From Segatella albensis DSM 11370 = JCM 12258 (GTDB lineage Bacteria; Bacteroidota; Bacteroidia; Bacteroidales; Bacteroidaceae), in assembly GCF_000426565.1 (NCBI RefSeq), contig NZ_AUFP01000010.1:1-64000 (forward strand): a stretch of DNA of 64,000 nt, given 5' to 3'. This document shows positions 54,211-62,400 of the stretch, one piece after another. The notes beneath the pieces were generated by a model. The model did not search any database. It was given only the letters and a program-made list of their open reading frames with translations, and was not told the DNA's origin. The position numbers were made by a program, and so were the translations under genes. Position 1 is the stretch's first letter. Every line of letters starts with the position of its first letter.

Positions 54211-54966
54211 TTAGAACAATTTGTTTAAAGTTGCCCTTGAAATAGCTTCTGTAATATTCGCCACGACTAATTTTTCAAAGGCGTGGCGTTTATAGAATTT
54301 AATAGTGTCCAATGAACGGCACATCCTATCCGAAATTTCCGTCATGGTAAGTCCTGCTGCCGACAACCGTAGCACTTCAATCTCTTCTTCTTTGAGCAAT
54401 ACACCCTTACATTCTTTCCACCAATGACTTTCAAAAGAATATCTCCAATAGTTGCAGAGCCCTTTTTTATGAAATTCAACATGCCCGACAGTTTTATACG
54501 AAGACAGCGATACGACACACATTCCAATCCATATTTTGCCCTCATCGGTCAATAGAATAGGAGTAAGTTGGTGGTTGATTAGTTTGCTCTTTGCCCCACT
54601 GTTCAGATGAAAATGATATGACATAGAGCACTGGTATTTGTCAACATCATCGAAGGTATCAAAGAACTTAAAGCCACTGCTGTTCAACTCCACGAGCATT
54701 TTCTGCTCTTCCTCTGGCACGTGCTTCGAATAAAAACTATACCCCAGTTCCTTAACTTCCTTTGCCGTATGACCACAAAGGAACAAAGGATTATCTGATA
54801 CATAAAGAAACTCCTGCTTATAATAGTCTATCAAGTAAACACTCTGATAGGTTACACGCGCAAAAGCCTCTACTGTATGAATCAAAGTGGAAAGCACTTT
54901 TGAATCATAATCCGGTGCATTACGTACGGTATTCGATGCGATAAAGAAGTCTTTTACATCTGTCAT
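54211..54966 (-). CDS. PAS-like/LuxR-type transcriptional regulator
   Basis: A 251-residue regulator. Residues 40-165 look like a PAS or ligand-binding fold (SVYLIDYYKQEFLYVSDNPL, then FLCGHTAKEVKELGY, IWIGMCVVSLSSY). The C-terminal LuxR HTH is KEEEIEVLRLSAAGLTMTEI, SDRMCRSLDTIKFYKRHAFE. It is convergent with the E1-like gene (14-bp gap) and divergent from the acyltransferase gene; its own -7 element TATCTTTG lies at 55006-55013 on the minus strand. It is the obvious candidate to bind the TACAC-N4-GTGTA boxes. Confidence 0.85.
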   Translation of the reverse strand: MTDVKDFFIASNTVRNAPDYDSKVLSTLIHTVEAFARVTYQSVYLIDYYKQEFLYVSDNPLFLCGHTAKEVKELGYSFYSKHVPEEEQKMLVELNSSGFKFFDTFDDVDKYQCSMSYHFHLNSGAKSKLINHQLTPILLTDEGKIWIGMCVVSLSSYKTVGHVEFHKKGLCNYWRYSFESHWWKECKGVLLKEEEIEVLRLSAAGLTMTEISDRMCRSLDTIKFYKRHAFEKLVVANITEAISRATLNKLF

Positions 54967-55043
54967 ATGATGAATAATATTAGAAGCTTTACTCTAAGCT
55001 GTTAGCAAAGATATATGTTTTTTTCGGAATGACATCAAAAGAC

Positions 55044-55127
55044 TACACTAAAGTGTAAAAAGTAAAGCAGAAAAAGGAAAATTACCCAAAAGTGTAGTAT
55101 CCCATATTTGAAGAGCCACTATTTTTG
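55044..55127 (+). promoter_or_regulatory. LuxR-type boxes B and C with acyltransferase promoter
   Basis: Box B is TACACTAAAGTGTA (55044-55057) and box C is TACCCAAAAGTGTA (55083-55096, one mismatch). Their centres are 39 bp apart. Box C lies 30.5 bp before the -7 element TATTTTTG (55120-55127), exactly as box A does for the E1-like gene. Box B also lies 37.5 bp from the regulator's own -7 element, so it might autoregulate. Confidence 0.75.
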
Positions 55128-55156
55128 CCGTATAAAATAACTATAAAAGGATTATT

Positions 55157-55786
55157 ATGGAAAAGAAAGTCGCGTCATTCAACGAGTATGAGATATTCAT
55201 GGCAGATAAATCCAGTCTGAATGAAATCGCCAATTTCGTAGTCAGGGAGAATTACTCCCACCACATGTCTTCATTTACAGGGGAAGATATAAACAAAGAT
55301 ATTAAATCCGTGCTTGAAGAAGAGGAATATCTGTATGAAGACAAGTCTCACATTTATATTGCAAGAGATTCCTTTGGGAAAATGATTGGCTGCATCAGGA
55401 GTTTCCATTGGGATAAGCACAAGATTCTTCCAATAGAAAAGGTATATGGTATAAACCCTTTATCTGCTATACATAAGGAAGCAAAATATAACTATTGGCA
55501 TATCGGACGCTTTGCCGTTGCAAAGGATTCGGGAATATCTACATTGACATTGTTCAAGCGGTTGATGGCATTGGCAGTAAAGCCGATAGTTGAGGACAAG
55601 TACAGTTATATGATAGCAGAGATTGACAGCAAACTACTGAAAGTAATGAAGGTATTGGGATTTGGCACACGTCAAATAGGGGAATCCATAGACTACCTGA
55701 CATCGGAGACTGTTCCTGTATGTTCCAGTAAAAGAGGTATCAAGGGATTCTTTTCCAAATATGGTGAACTTTGCAAGGCTGCATGA
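55157..55786 (+). CDS. LuxI/GNAT-like acyltransferase (candidate autoinducer synthase)
   Basis: A 209-residue GNAT-fold protein. IYIARDSFGKMIGCIRSFHW is the beta4-beta5 region, YNYWHIGRFAVAKDSG corresponds to the strand preceding the CoA loop, and KLLKVMKVLGFGTRQIGES resembles the C-terminal segment of acyl-homoserine-lactone synthases and FeeM-like N-acyl amino acid synthases. It lacks a clear LuxI Trp/Arg N-terminal triad, so it is a relative, not a proven AHL synthase. It is divergent from the PAS-LuxR gene and controlled by two tandem boxes, the layout of a self-inducing signal synthase. Product unknown. Confidence 0.65.
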   Translation: MEKKVASFNEYEIFMADKSSLNEIANFVVRENYSHHMSSFTGEDINKDIKSVLEEEEYLYEDKSHIYIARDSFGKMIGCIRSFHWDKHKILPIEKVYGINPLSAIHKEAKYNYWHIGRFAVAKDSGISTLTLFKRLMALAVKPIVEDKYSYMIAEIDSKLLKVMKVLGFGTRQIGESIDYLTSETVPVCSSKRGIKGFFSKYGELCKAA

Positions 55787-55787
55787 T

Positions 55788-55871
55788 TACACTTTTGTGT
55801 AATATTTCAGACAACAAATTCAGAATTACACAAAAGTGTAACGATATAATTTGGAGATATAAATATATTTG
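55788..55871 (+). promoter_or_regulatory. LuxR-type boxes D and E with receptor promoter
   Basis: Box D is TACACTTTTGTGTA (55788-55801) and box E is TACACAAAAGTGTA (55827-55840); both extend to 16-bp perfect dyads. Their centres are 39 bp apart, as for boxes B and C. Box E lies 30.5 bp before TATATTTG (55864-55871). The transcript would have a leader of about 130 nt before the receptor at 56010. Confidence 0.78.
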
Positions 55872-56009
55872 CAACAGAAAATAAGCCTATTATCTAGACA
55901 TTGCAAAGATAGCAGAAGAAAATCTTTTTCTATGCCAGATTCCAGATGTACAAGGGCTAAAGATATAAATGTAATATGATGAGGGAAATTATTTAAATGT
56001 TATAAAATA

Positions 56010-58307
56010 ATGAAGCATTTTTTTATGATGCTCCTGTTTCTGATGTTTTCCAAAGGAGCATACTCTCAAATGAGTGTAAAAGGAAACATTGTAGATGAGA
56101 ACGACAAGGAAGTATTTGGATGTTCTGTCAGAATTCTGTCGTCAGATTCAACATTCTTATTTGGTGGCGTAACAAATGATGTGGGTGAATTCCATATTAA
56201 AGGTATAGAATCGAATAACTTTATCGTTCATCTGTCATATGTAGGCTATGAAGACCAATATATTACCTGTAAAAATGCATCGGATGATGTTGATATGGGA
56301 AAGATCAAACTGATGGTATTACCAAAGACTTTAGGTGAGGTAAAAGTCATTGGTAGTAATAAAATTCAGAAAATTGACAGACAGATACTTATTCCTAGCA
56401 GTCTGCAACGGAAGGCATCCAGTAATGGACTTTTGTTACTGCAGAATTTAAGTCTTCCACGCATTGAGATCAATTCTATTAACAATAGCATAGAGATGAC
56501 TACAGGAGGGACAGTTGAATTACAAATTAATGGAGTAAAGGCAAAGCTTCCTGAGGTGAAATCTCTAAGACCTGACGATATAGCAAAGGTGGAATACCAT
56601 GATAATCCGGGATTGCGTTATGGAAATGTGGGAGCTGTCATTAATATTATTCTGAAACGGAGGAACTCAGGTGGAAATTTCTCAGTCGATTTAACCAATG
56701 GCATAAATAAAATCGGAACAGGAGATTATAATGTTTCCGCTAATTATCATTTTGGAAGTTCGTCTTTCAAGTTTATGTCTAATTGGGAACGCAGAGATTT
56801 GAAATGGATACGCGAGAATGTTGAAACCTTTAATGGAACAGCGACTTCACTATACAATGTGGAAACAGGCTTGCCTACAAAGGTAAAGTATGACAGGATG
56901 AATTTCCTGTTAGGTTATGACTATAGTAAAAACAACAATCTACTAAGTATCAACTACAGACAGTCATATATGGATATGCCCTATTCCATATCAGACAGAG
57001 AATCCGAGCTTACAAGTGCTGGACAGGAATATAGAATATCCGATCATGAGAATTCGAGGGAAAATATACCTTCATTAGATATTTATTACCAGACAGAATT
57101 GGCTAAAGGTAAGAATCTATTTATTGATGTGGTAGGAACCTATATCAATACTAAGGACAATAGGCATTTTGCTCAAAGAGGAGTAAATTCTGTTGAGGAA
57201 TATGCATCGCAGACGAAAGGTAATAAATATTCGCTCATCGCTGAGGCTATCTATGAGCAAAAGATTAAAAATTCCATGTTATCACTTGGCATAAAACATA
57301 ATCAGGCCTTCGTTTCCAATAATTACGGTGGAACCATCAATGCGAATATAAGCATGCGAACAGCTGAGACCTATGGGTATGTGGAATTTATGTCTAAGGT
57401 AGGGAAATTGGTATACACCATGGGTAGTGGTGTAATGAGAACATATAACAGTCAGGGAGATGTAAGCCAGAGTAAAATTATTTTTCGGCCAACACTTAAA
57501 TTGTCATACAATCTGACCAAGAATTTACTTGTTAGATACACTGGCTATATTTCAGGTTATTCTCCATCATTATCAGATATGAATGATGTGAGCCAGAATA
57601 TAGATAATTATCAAGTTAGACGAGGTAATCCTAATCTTAAGACCGTGATGTTCTTCTCTAATGATTTGACCATCAACTGGAAGTATAAATGGTTGGATCT
57701 GGATTATCTTATCAGATACAGCTTTGATGACAAGCCTTTGATGGAGACGACATTGTTCGAGAATAACAAGTATATACGTACAATGGAAAATCAGAGGGGG
57801 TTTCATCGATTGCAGAATAATTTAAATTTGAAGCTGATTCCTTTCGGTGAAAATTTTCAGATTAATGTCAGCACATACTTCAACAGATACATAAGTGAGG
57901 GGAATAATTATACCCACACCTATTCTGATTTCGGTGTAAATGGTTCTGTTACCTTTCTAAAAGGTAATTGGTTCCTGATGGCTAATGCCAGCAAAGGGCA
58001 TAAAATACTATGGGGAGAGACTTTAACCAAGGAGGAAACTCTACATTCGATATCTGTCGGCTATAATAAGGATAACTGGGGTATACAAGCTCAGATGTTG
58101 AATCCTTTCAGTAGCAGGTATAGTCAGTATGTAGAAAACTGGTCAAAGCTGGCTCCTAACAGGCAGGATGCTTTTTCGCATGACCTGAACAGAATATTCA
58201 TGCTTGAAGCATATATCAACGTAGACTTCGGTAAACACAAGAACAATGTAAACAAACGAATAAATAATAGTGATACCAATTCTGGCATTTTGTCAGGAAG
58301 CAAATAG
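56010..58307 (+). CDS. TonB-dependent outer-membrane receptor of the signalling cassette
   Basis: A 765-residue barrel protein with a signal peptide ending GAYSQ at about residue 20. It has a carboxypeptidase-regulatory-like domain (VKGNIVDENDKEVFGCSVRI), a plug with LGEVKVIGSNKIQKIDRQIL, and an OMP_b-brl_3 barrel. It is a paralogue of the receptor at 49037, with about the same length and domain order. Boxes D and E place it under the putative LuxR regulator, so it may import or export the signal or the peptide made by this locus. Confidence 0.85.
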   Translation: MKHFFMMLLFLMFSKGAYSQMSVKGNIVDENDKEVFGCSVRILSSDSTFLFGGVTNDVGEFHIKGIESNNFIVHLSYVGYEDQYITCKNASDDVDMGKIKLMVLPKTLGEVKVIGSNKIQKIDRQILIPSSLQRKASSNGLLLLQNLSLPRIEINSINNSIEMTTGGTVELQINGVKAKLPEVKSLRPDDIAKVEYHDNPGLRYGNVGAVINIILKRRNSGGNFSVDLTNGINKIGTGDYNVSANYHFGSSSFKFMSNWERRDLKWIRENVETFNGTATSLYNVETGLPTKVKYDRMNFLLGYDYSKNNNLLSINYRQSYMDMPYSISDRESELTSAGQEYRISDHENSRENIPSLDIYYQTELAKGKNLFIDVVGTYINTKDNRHFAQRGVNSVEEYASQTKGNKYSLIAEAIYEQKIKNSMLSLGIKHNQAFVSNNYGGTINANISMRTAETYGYVEFMSKVGKLVYTMGSGVMRTYNSQGDVSQSKIIFRPTLKLSYNLTKNLLVRYTGYISGYSPSLSDMNDVSQNIDNYQVRRGNPNLKTVMFFSNDLTINWKYKWLDLDYLIRYSFDDKPLMETTLFENNKYIRTMENQRGFHRLQNNLNLKLIPFGENFQINVSTYFNRYISEGNNYTHTYSDFGVNGSVTFLKGNWFLMANASKGHKILWGETLTKEETLHSISVGYNKDNWGIQAQMLNPFSSRYSQYVENWSKLAPNRQDAFSHDLNRIFMLEAYINVDFGKHKNNVNKRINNSDTNSGILSGSK

Positions 58308-58420
58308 AAGGTATAGCTATGATTGATTAGATATTTAATTTATGCGCATTTTAAATATAAAAATAGAGGTAGCTGAAAATCTATAAAAGAGTAAGCATAT
58401 AACTCTAATCCTTAAAAAAA

Positions 58421-58537
58421 ATGGAAAAGAAAATTTTAAAATCAATGGAAAGTATTGTTGAAGGCCGCACGGATAGCGTGCATCCACGACTATGTTATGT
58501 CATTGCCACTGAAGTACAACACGAAGATAGGACGTGA
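58421..58537 (+). pseudogene. Truncated precursor leader fused to exporter sequence
   Basis: MEKKILKSMESIVEG looks like the leader of a second Bacteroidales GG-type precursor, but after GAAGGC the DNA is that of the ABC exporter read in another frame (RTDSVHPRLCYVIATEV) to a stop. The join is at TTGAAGGC, a sequence both genes can share, so a microhomology deletion is likely. The peptide as it stands lacks a natural core. Confidence 0.5.
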
Positions 58538-58862
58538 CGGCGTGGGACTGAGCCAGGGACAGCGGCAGCGCATCCTTATCGCCTGTGCGGTGTACAAGAA
58601 TCCCGACTACATCTTCCTCGACGAGGCCACCAACTCGCTCGATGCCAACAACGAGCGGGCTATCGTGGAGAACCTCGACACGTTCTATCGTGGCAAGACC
58701 GTCGTCATCGTCGCCCACCGCCTGAGCACGGTCAGGAATGCTGACCAGATTGTCGTCATCGACCATGGAAAGGTCGTCGAGACGGGCAACCACGAGACGC
58801 TGACAGCAAAACGTGGTGCATACTACAATCTTGTCAAGAATCAGTTAGAGTTGGGAAACTGA
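58455..58862 (+). pseudogene. C39-type ABC exporter, C-terminal ATPase fragment
   Basis: LKAARIACIHDYVMSLPLKY, DGVGLSQGQRQRILIACAVY (signature LSQGQ), YIFLDEATNSLDANNE (Walker B and D-loop) and VVIVAHRLSTVRNADQIVVI (switch His) are the second half of a nucleotide-binding domain. Walker A and all preceding sequence are missing. The high G+C matches the fragment ending at about 52120, so both pieces derive from one exporter gene whose middle was lost when the 52.12-58.45 kb segment came in. It cannot work alone. Confidence 0.85.
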
Positions 58863-58937
58863 CGAAAGTCATCTGCTATCGCTTAGCAGAAGAGCAAACG
58901 AAAAAAGATACAACCAACCGCAACAAGACTTTGAAAT

Positions 58938-59417
58938 ATGGACAACAACAAGAATGACATAGACAACATAGAACTGCGGAGTGAGAAGGTGCGCCACATC
59001 ATCGGGCAGGTGCCTCCAGCCCTTGTACGAACCGGAACGTTGATCATTTCCCTTGTCGTCATCGCCCTTGCCATCGCTTTCTACACCATCCGCTATCCCA
59101 TCACGATAGAGGCGCAGGGCAAAGTCACCACCAACGATACTGTAGAAGTCCTTGTTCCTTACAAATACCTCTATCTCTTTGATGAGCCGCGCACGGCACG
59201 CATTACCCTTGAAGGACAGGACGATGACGTTGCCCCAATCGTGTGTTCCATCACCAACCACAACGACAAGCTGCTCGTCGTAGACGGAAACCATTATTTT
59301 ACCGCTAAGACTTACATCCGTTCTAATGGAAGCAACGTACAGCCTGGATTGAAGGTCTCTGCCCGTATCGTTGTCAGCGACAAAACGCTGTGGCAGCAGA
59401 TATTCAAAATGTATTAA
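58938..59417 (+). CDS. HlyD-like membrane fusion protein of the exporter (short)
   Basis: A 159-residue protein with one membrane helix (about 38-60, GTLIISLVVIALAIAFYTIR) and a barrel-sandwich-like periplasmic part (ITIEAQGKVTTNDTVEVLVP, VQPGLKVSARIVVSDKTLWQ). It matches the short HlyD relatives that accompany C39 exporters in Bacteroidota; the long coiled-coil hairpin of classical HlyD is absent. It lies 75 bp after the ATPase fragment. It may be useless unless another exporter is present in the cell. Confidence 0.75.
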   Translation: MDNNKNDIDNIELRSEKVRHIIGQVPPALVRTGTLIISLVVIALAIAFYTIRYPITIEAQGKVTTNDTVEVLVPYKYLYLFDEPRTARITLEGQDDDVAPIVCSITNHNDKLLVVDGNHYFTAKTYIRSNGSNVQPGLKVSARIVVSDKTLWQQIFKMY

Positions 59418-59976
59418 TGCAATTAGTAGTTGTGGGCATTTTCTATAGTTTACTGATTATGTTAGACTTTCTAGATGCCCTAATCTTATATTAAGTTCAA
59501 TTACTTACTGCCCATATATTGTATTTTGCAAGCCCTGCTCAAGTTAACAAACCTTTCTATTCCTTAACATTCAACCGAAGAAAGAGGCTCATAATTCGCA
59601 AATTCAGAAATAATAACGGGTTTATCATGAATATTTAAAATATGAACAAAATGTATTTGACTGATTATCAGCGAGTTGAGATTTCGGCATTTGATTTTAT
59701 TCTCGGAAAATACCGGATTTGTAGCATTTCTTAGTTAACTGCATAAGGCTACAAATCTATTCGCGTAAGTTTACGAAGTTAACTGCGTAAGCTGATGAAG
59801 TTAACTTCGTTCAAAAACACAACCTTTTGAGGATTGTTTTCGATGCTTTTTGAGAGTGAAAATGCAGTTATATGCTCTAGATGAAGCAAAATTCGGAACA
59901 TTTTTTCTTTAACAGTTCCGCGATAAAGTTTAAAAATTGTGAAGCCGAAGTGGACTCGTTCGGGTTGCAAATAAAA
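59418..59976. other. Gene-free region with GTTAAC repeats
   Basis: No gene is supported. AGTTAACTGCATAAG (59733-59747), AGTTAACTGCGTAAG (59777-59791) and AGTTAACTTCGT (59799-59810) repeat. ACGAAGTTAAC (59773-59783) and GTTAACTTCGT (59800-59810) form an 11-bp perfect inverted repeat with a 16-nt loop. It could be an RNA hairpin ending the HlyD transcript or a relic repeat. Confidence 0.6.
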
Positions 59977-60007
59977 ATAAGGGTATGCCGTAATGGCATA
60001 CCCTTAT
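59977..60007 (-). terminator. Terminator of the glyS-FKBP transcript
   Basis: A perfect 13-bp stem (59977-59989 with 59995-60007) with a 5-nt loop, followed on the minus strand by TTTTTATTT. It lies 31 bp after the FKBP stop. Confidence 0.88.
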
Positions 60008-60038
60008 ACTATATCTATATTATATGTGATATTATACC

Positions 60039-60665
60039 TTATTTAATATATACCTTCTCTCCTGCTCTGAAAATACCTACAAGTTTGATATTAAACTTCA
60101 GTGTAGAATAAGCTGGAATATATGCGGACGTGCCCTTGGTACCTTGATCGCTTGTACCATAAGCCAACGAATAAGGAATATAGACTTCCCATTCGTCACC
60201 TTTGTGCATACTCAACAAGGCTGTAGAGAAGCCATCAATAAATCCTAATACTGAGTTCTTACTAGGACGTGCTGTCAGCTCACTGAACTTTCCTGTCCAC
60301 GACTTATTAAAGCAATGGCCATTGATCAGATAACCGGCATAGTGGACAACCACGGAATCTGTCGACATCACACGCATCGTATCCGTTCCACTCTTCAGCA
60401 CCCTCGCAGCGATATAATCCTCATCATTATAAACGAGTTTGTTAGTACTGTTTGAGGTCTGTCCAACATATGAATACTTCAGCAAGACTTTCCAGTCAGC
60501 CGTATTGTTTCTGGCTATCTTCAGCGTATCACTGAAAGCCTTCACATTACGCTCCTGCCAATTGGCATAAGTCGTGTCCTCATCGGTATCCTCGCTACAT
60601 GATGTCAATGATACCATTGCCATCATGCCTGCGAACATATAATATTTTAGGTTCTTAAGATTCAT
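60039..60665 (-). CDS. FKBP-type peptidyl-prolyl isomerase lipoprotein
   Basis: A 208-residue envelope lipoprotein (MVSLTSCSED). The FKBP domain covers about residues 95-205: VVVHYAGYLINGHCFNKSW, GFIDGFSTALLSMHKGDEWE, VYIPYSLAYG and STLKFNIKLVGI. It assists folding of exported proteins by proline isomerisation. The start ATG (60665-60663) shares one base with the glyS stop TGA (TGATG), so translation is coupled. An in-frame GTG one codon upstream is possible. Confidence 0.9.
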   Translation of the reverse strand: MNLKNLKYYMFAGMMAMVSLTSCSEDTDEDTTYANWQERNVKAFSDTLKIARNNTADWKVLLKYSYVGQTSNSTNKLVYNDEDYIAARVLKSGTDTMRVMSTDSVVVHYAGYLINGHCFNKSWTGKFSELTARPSKNSVLGFIDGFSTALLSMHKGDEWEVYIPYSLAYGTSDQGTKGTSAYIPAYSTLKFNIKLVGIFRAGEKVYIK

Positions 60666-62230
60666 CACTTATCTAATCCTTCGATTTTCTTACCTAGTTT
60701 CTTCAATACAGAAGTGATACTTACACGGTCTTCGATGATAGAGCGCAACTGATCGATGTCTACACGCTCCTGCTTCATCGTATCACGATAACGTAATGTT
60801 ACCTTATGATCGTTTGGAGTATCATGGTCTACGGTGACACAGAAAGGTGTACCTACTGCATCCTGACGACGATAACGCTTACCGATAGAATCCTTAGGAT
60901 CGCCATAGTGAGTATTGAAGTGGAACTTCAGATCGTTCACGATGCTCTGTGCCAACTCTGGCAGACCGTCCTTCTTATCCAATGGGAACACAGCACACTT
61001 CACTGGTGCCAATGCCTCTGGCAACTTCAATACGATACGGGTATCACCATTTTCCAGTTTCTCCTCGGTATAAGAATGACAGAGAACAGAAAGGAACATA
61101 CGATCTACACCAATTGAGGTCTCTACATCGTATGGAGTATAGCTTTCGTTCTTCTCAGGATCGAAGTACTTGATATTGGTCTTAGAATACTTCTCATGCT
61201 GAGAGAGGTCGAAATCTGTACGAGAATGGATACCCTCTACTTCCTTGAAACCGAAAGGCATCTTGAATTCGATATCGGTAGCTGCATTAGCATAGTGAGC
61301 CAACTTCTCGTGATCGTGATAACGATAGTTCTCGTCACCCATGCCGAGAGCCTCATGCCATGCCAAACGTACTTTCTTCCAGTACTCGAACCACTTCATC
61401 TCTGTACCCGGCTGGCAGAAGAACTGCATCTCCATCTGCTCAAACTCACGCATACGGAAGACGAACTGACGAGCAACAATCTCGTTACGGAATGCCTTAC
61501 CAATCTGAGCGATACCGAAAGGCAACTTCATACGACCGGTCTTCTGAACATTCAGATAGTTCACGAAGATACCCTGTGCGGTCTCTGGACGAAGATAGAT
61601 TTTGCTGGCAGCCTCTGCTGTAGAACCCACCTCGGTAGAGAACATCAAGTTGAACTGACGAACATCTGTCCAGTTCTTTGTTCCAGAGATTGGACAAACG
61701 ATGCCCTCATCCTCGATGATCTGCTTCAGAGCAACCAAGTCTGGTCCCTGCATAGCCTGAGTGTAGCGGGCGTGCAAGTCATCACGCTTCTTCTGATAAT
61801 CAAGAACACGAGGATTAGTAGCACGGAACTGAGCCTCATCAAAGCTCTCACCAAATCGCTTGGCAGCCTTCTTGACTTCCTTCTCGATTTTCTCCTCATA
61901 CTTACCGATCTGATCTTCTATCAAGTTATCAGCACGATAACGCTTCTTAGAGTCACGGTTATCGATCAATGGGTCATTGAACGCGTCAACGTGACCACTG
62001 GCCTTCCATACGGTAGGGTCCATGAAGATACTGGCATCGATACCTACGATATTGCTGTGCAGCAATACCATACTCTGCCACCAGTACTGTTTGATATTAT
62101 TCTTGAGCTCGACACCATTCTGACCATAGTCGTAAACGGCTGAGAGACCACCATAAATTTCTGAACTTGGAAAGACGAAACCATATTCCTTACAATGGCT
62201 TACTATCTTCTTGAAAACATCTTCTGCCAT
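60665..62230 (-). CDS. glyS: Glycyl-tRNA synthetase (alpha2 dimeric type)
   Basis: A 521-residue class II aminoacyl-tRNA synthetase charging tRNA-Gly. The N-terminal CKEYGFVFPSSEIYGGLSAV is the family start. LRPETAQGIFVNYLNVQ, IGKAFRNEIVARQFVFRMRE (motif 2) and TSIGVDRMFLSVLCHSY (motif 3) are complete. The C-terminal anticodon-binding domain runs from about 410 (APVKCAVFPLDKKDGL). Length is typical. The -7 element TATCTTTG at 62259-62266 (minus) lies 28 bp upstream. Confidence 0.97.
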   Translation of the reverse strand: MAEDVFKKIVSHCKEYGFVFPSSEIYGGLSAVYDYGQNGVELKNNIKQYWWQSMVLLHSNIVGIDASIFMDPTVWKASGHVDAFNDPLIDNRDSKKRYRADNLIEDQIGKYEEKIEKEVKKAAKRFGESFDEAQFRATNPRVLDYQKKRDDLHARYTQAMQGPDLVALKQIIEDEGIVCPISGTKNWTDVRQFNLMFSTEVGSTAEAASKIYLRPETAQGIFVNYLNVQKTGRMKLPFGIAQIGKAFRNEIVARQFVFRMREFEQMEMQFFCQPGTEMKWFEYWKKVRLAWHEALGMGDENYRYHDHEKLAHYANAATDIEFKMPFGFKEVEGIHSRTDFDLSQHEKYSKTNIKYFDPEKNESYTPYDVETSIGVDRMFLSVLCHSYTEEKLENGDTRIVLKLPEALAPVKCAVFPLDKKDGLPELAQSIVNDLKFHFNTHYGDPKDSIGKRYRRQDAVGTPFCVTVDHDTPNDHKVTLRYRDTMKQERVDIDQLRSIIEDRVSITSVLKKLGKKIEGLDK

Positions 62231-62258
62231 GACTTTATATATTTTAATAATTTAGGCG

Positions 62259-62378
62259 CAAAGATACAAATTTTTTCCGGAAGGACGAGCGAATTTCCTT
62301 ATTTAATGTATGTGTTAACATCAATTAAGTTCATCTATACCCTGAATTTTGCCGTTTCGATTTTTTTTCTTATCTTTG
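62259..62378. promoter_or_regulatory. Divergent promoters for glyS and parC
   Basis: TATCTTTG occurs at 62259-62266 on the minus strand (glyS) and at 62371-62378 on the plus strand (parC, 22 bp before its start). Both match the Bacteroidota -7 consensus exactly. Confidence 0.75.
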
Positions 62379-62400
62379 CATAAAATTTTGAAAGACATCT

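Noticed and set aside
61196-62143. 315-codon open frame antisense to glyS
   Set aside because: It lies wholly within a clearly real synthetase gene on the other strand and has no recognisable motif.
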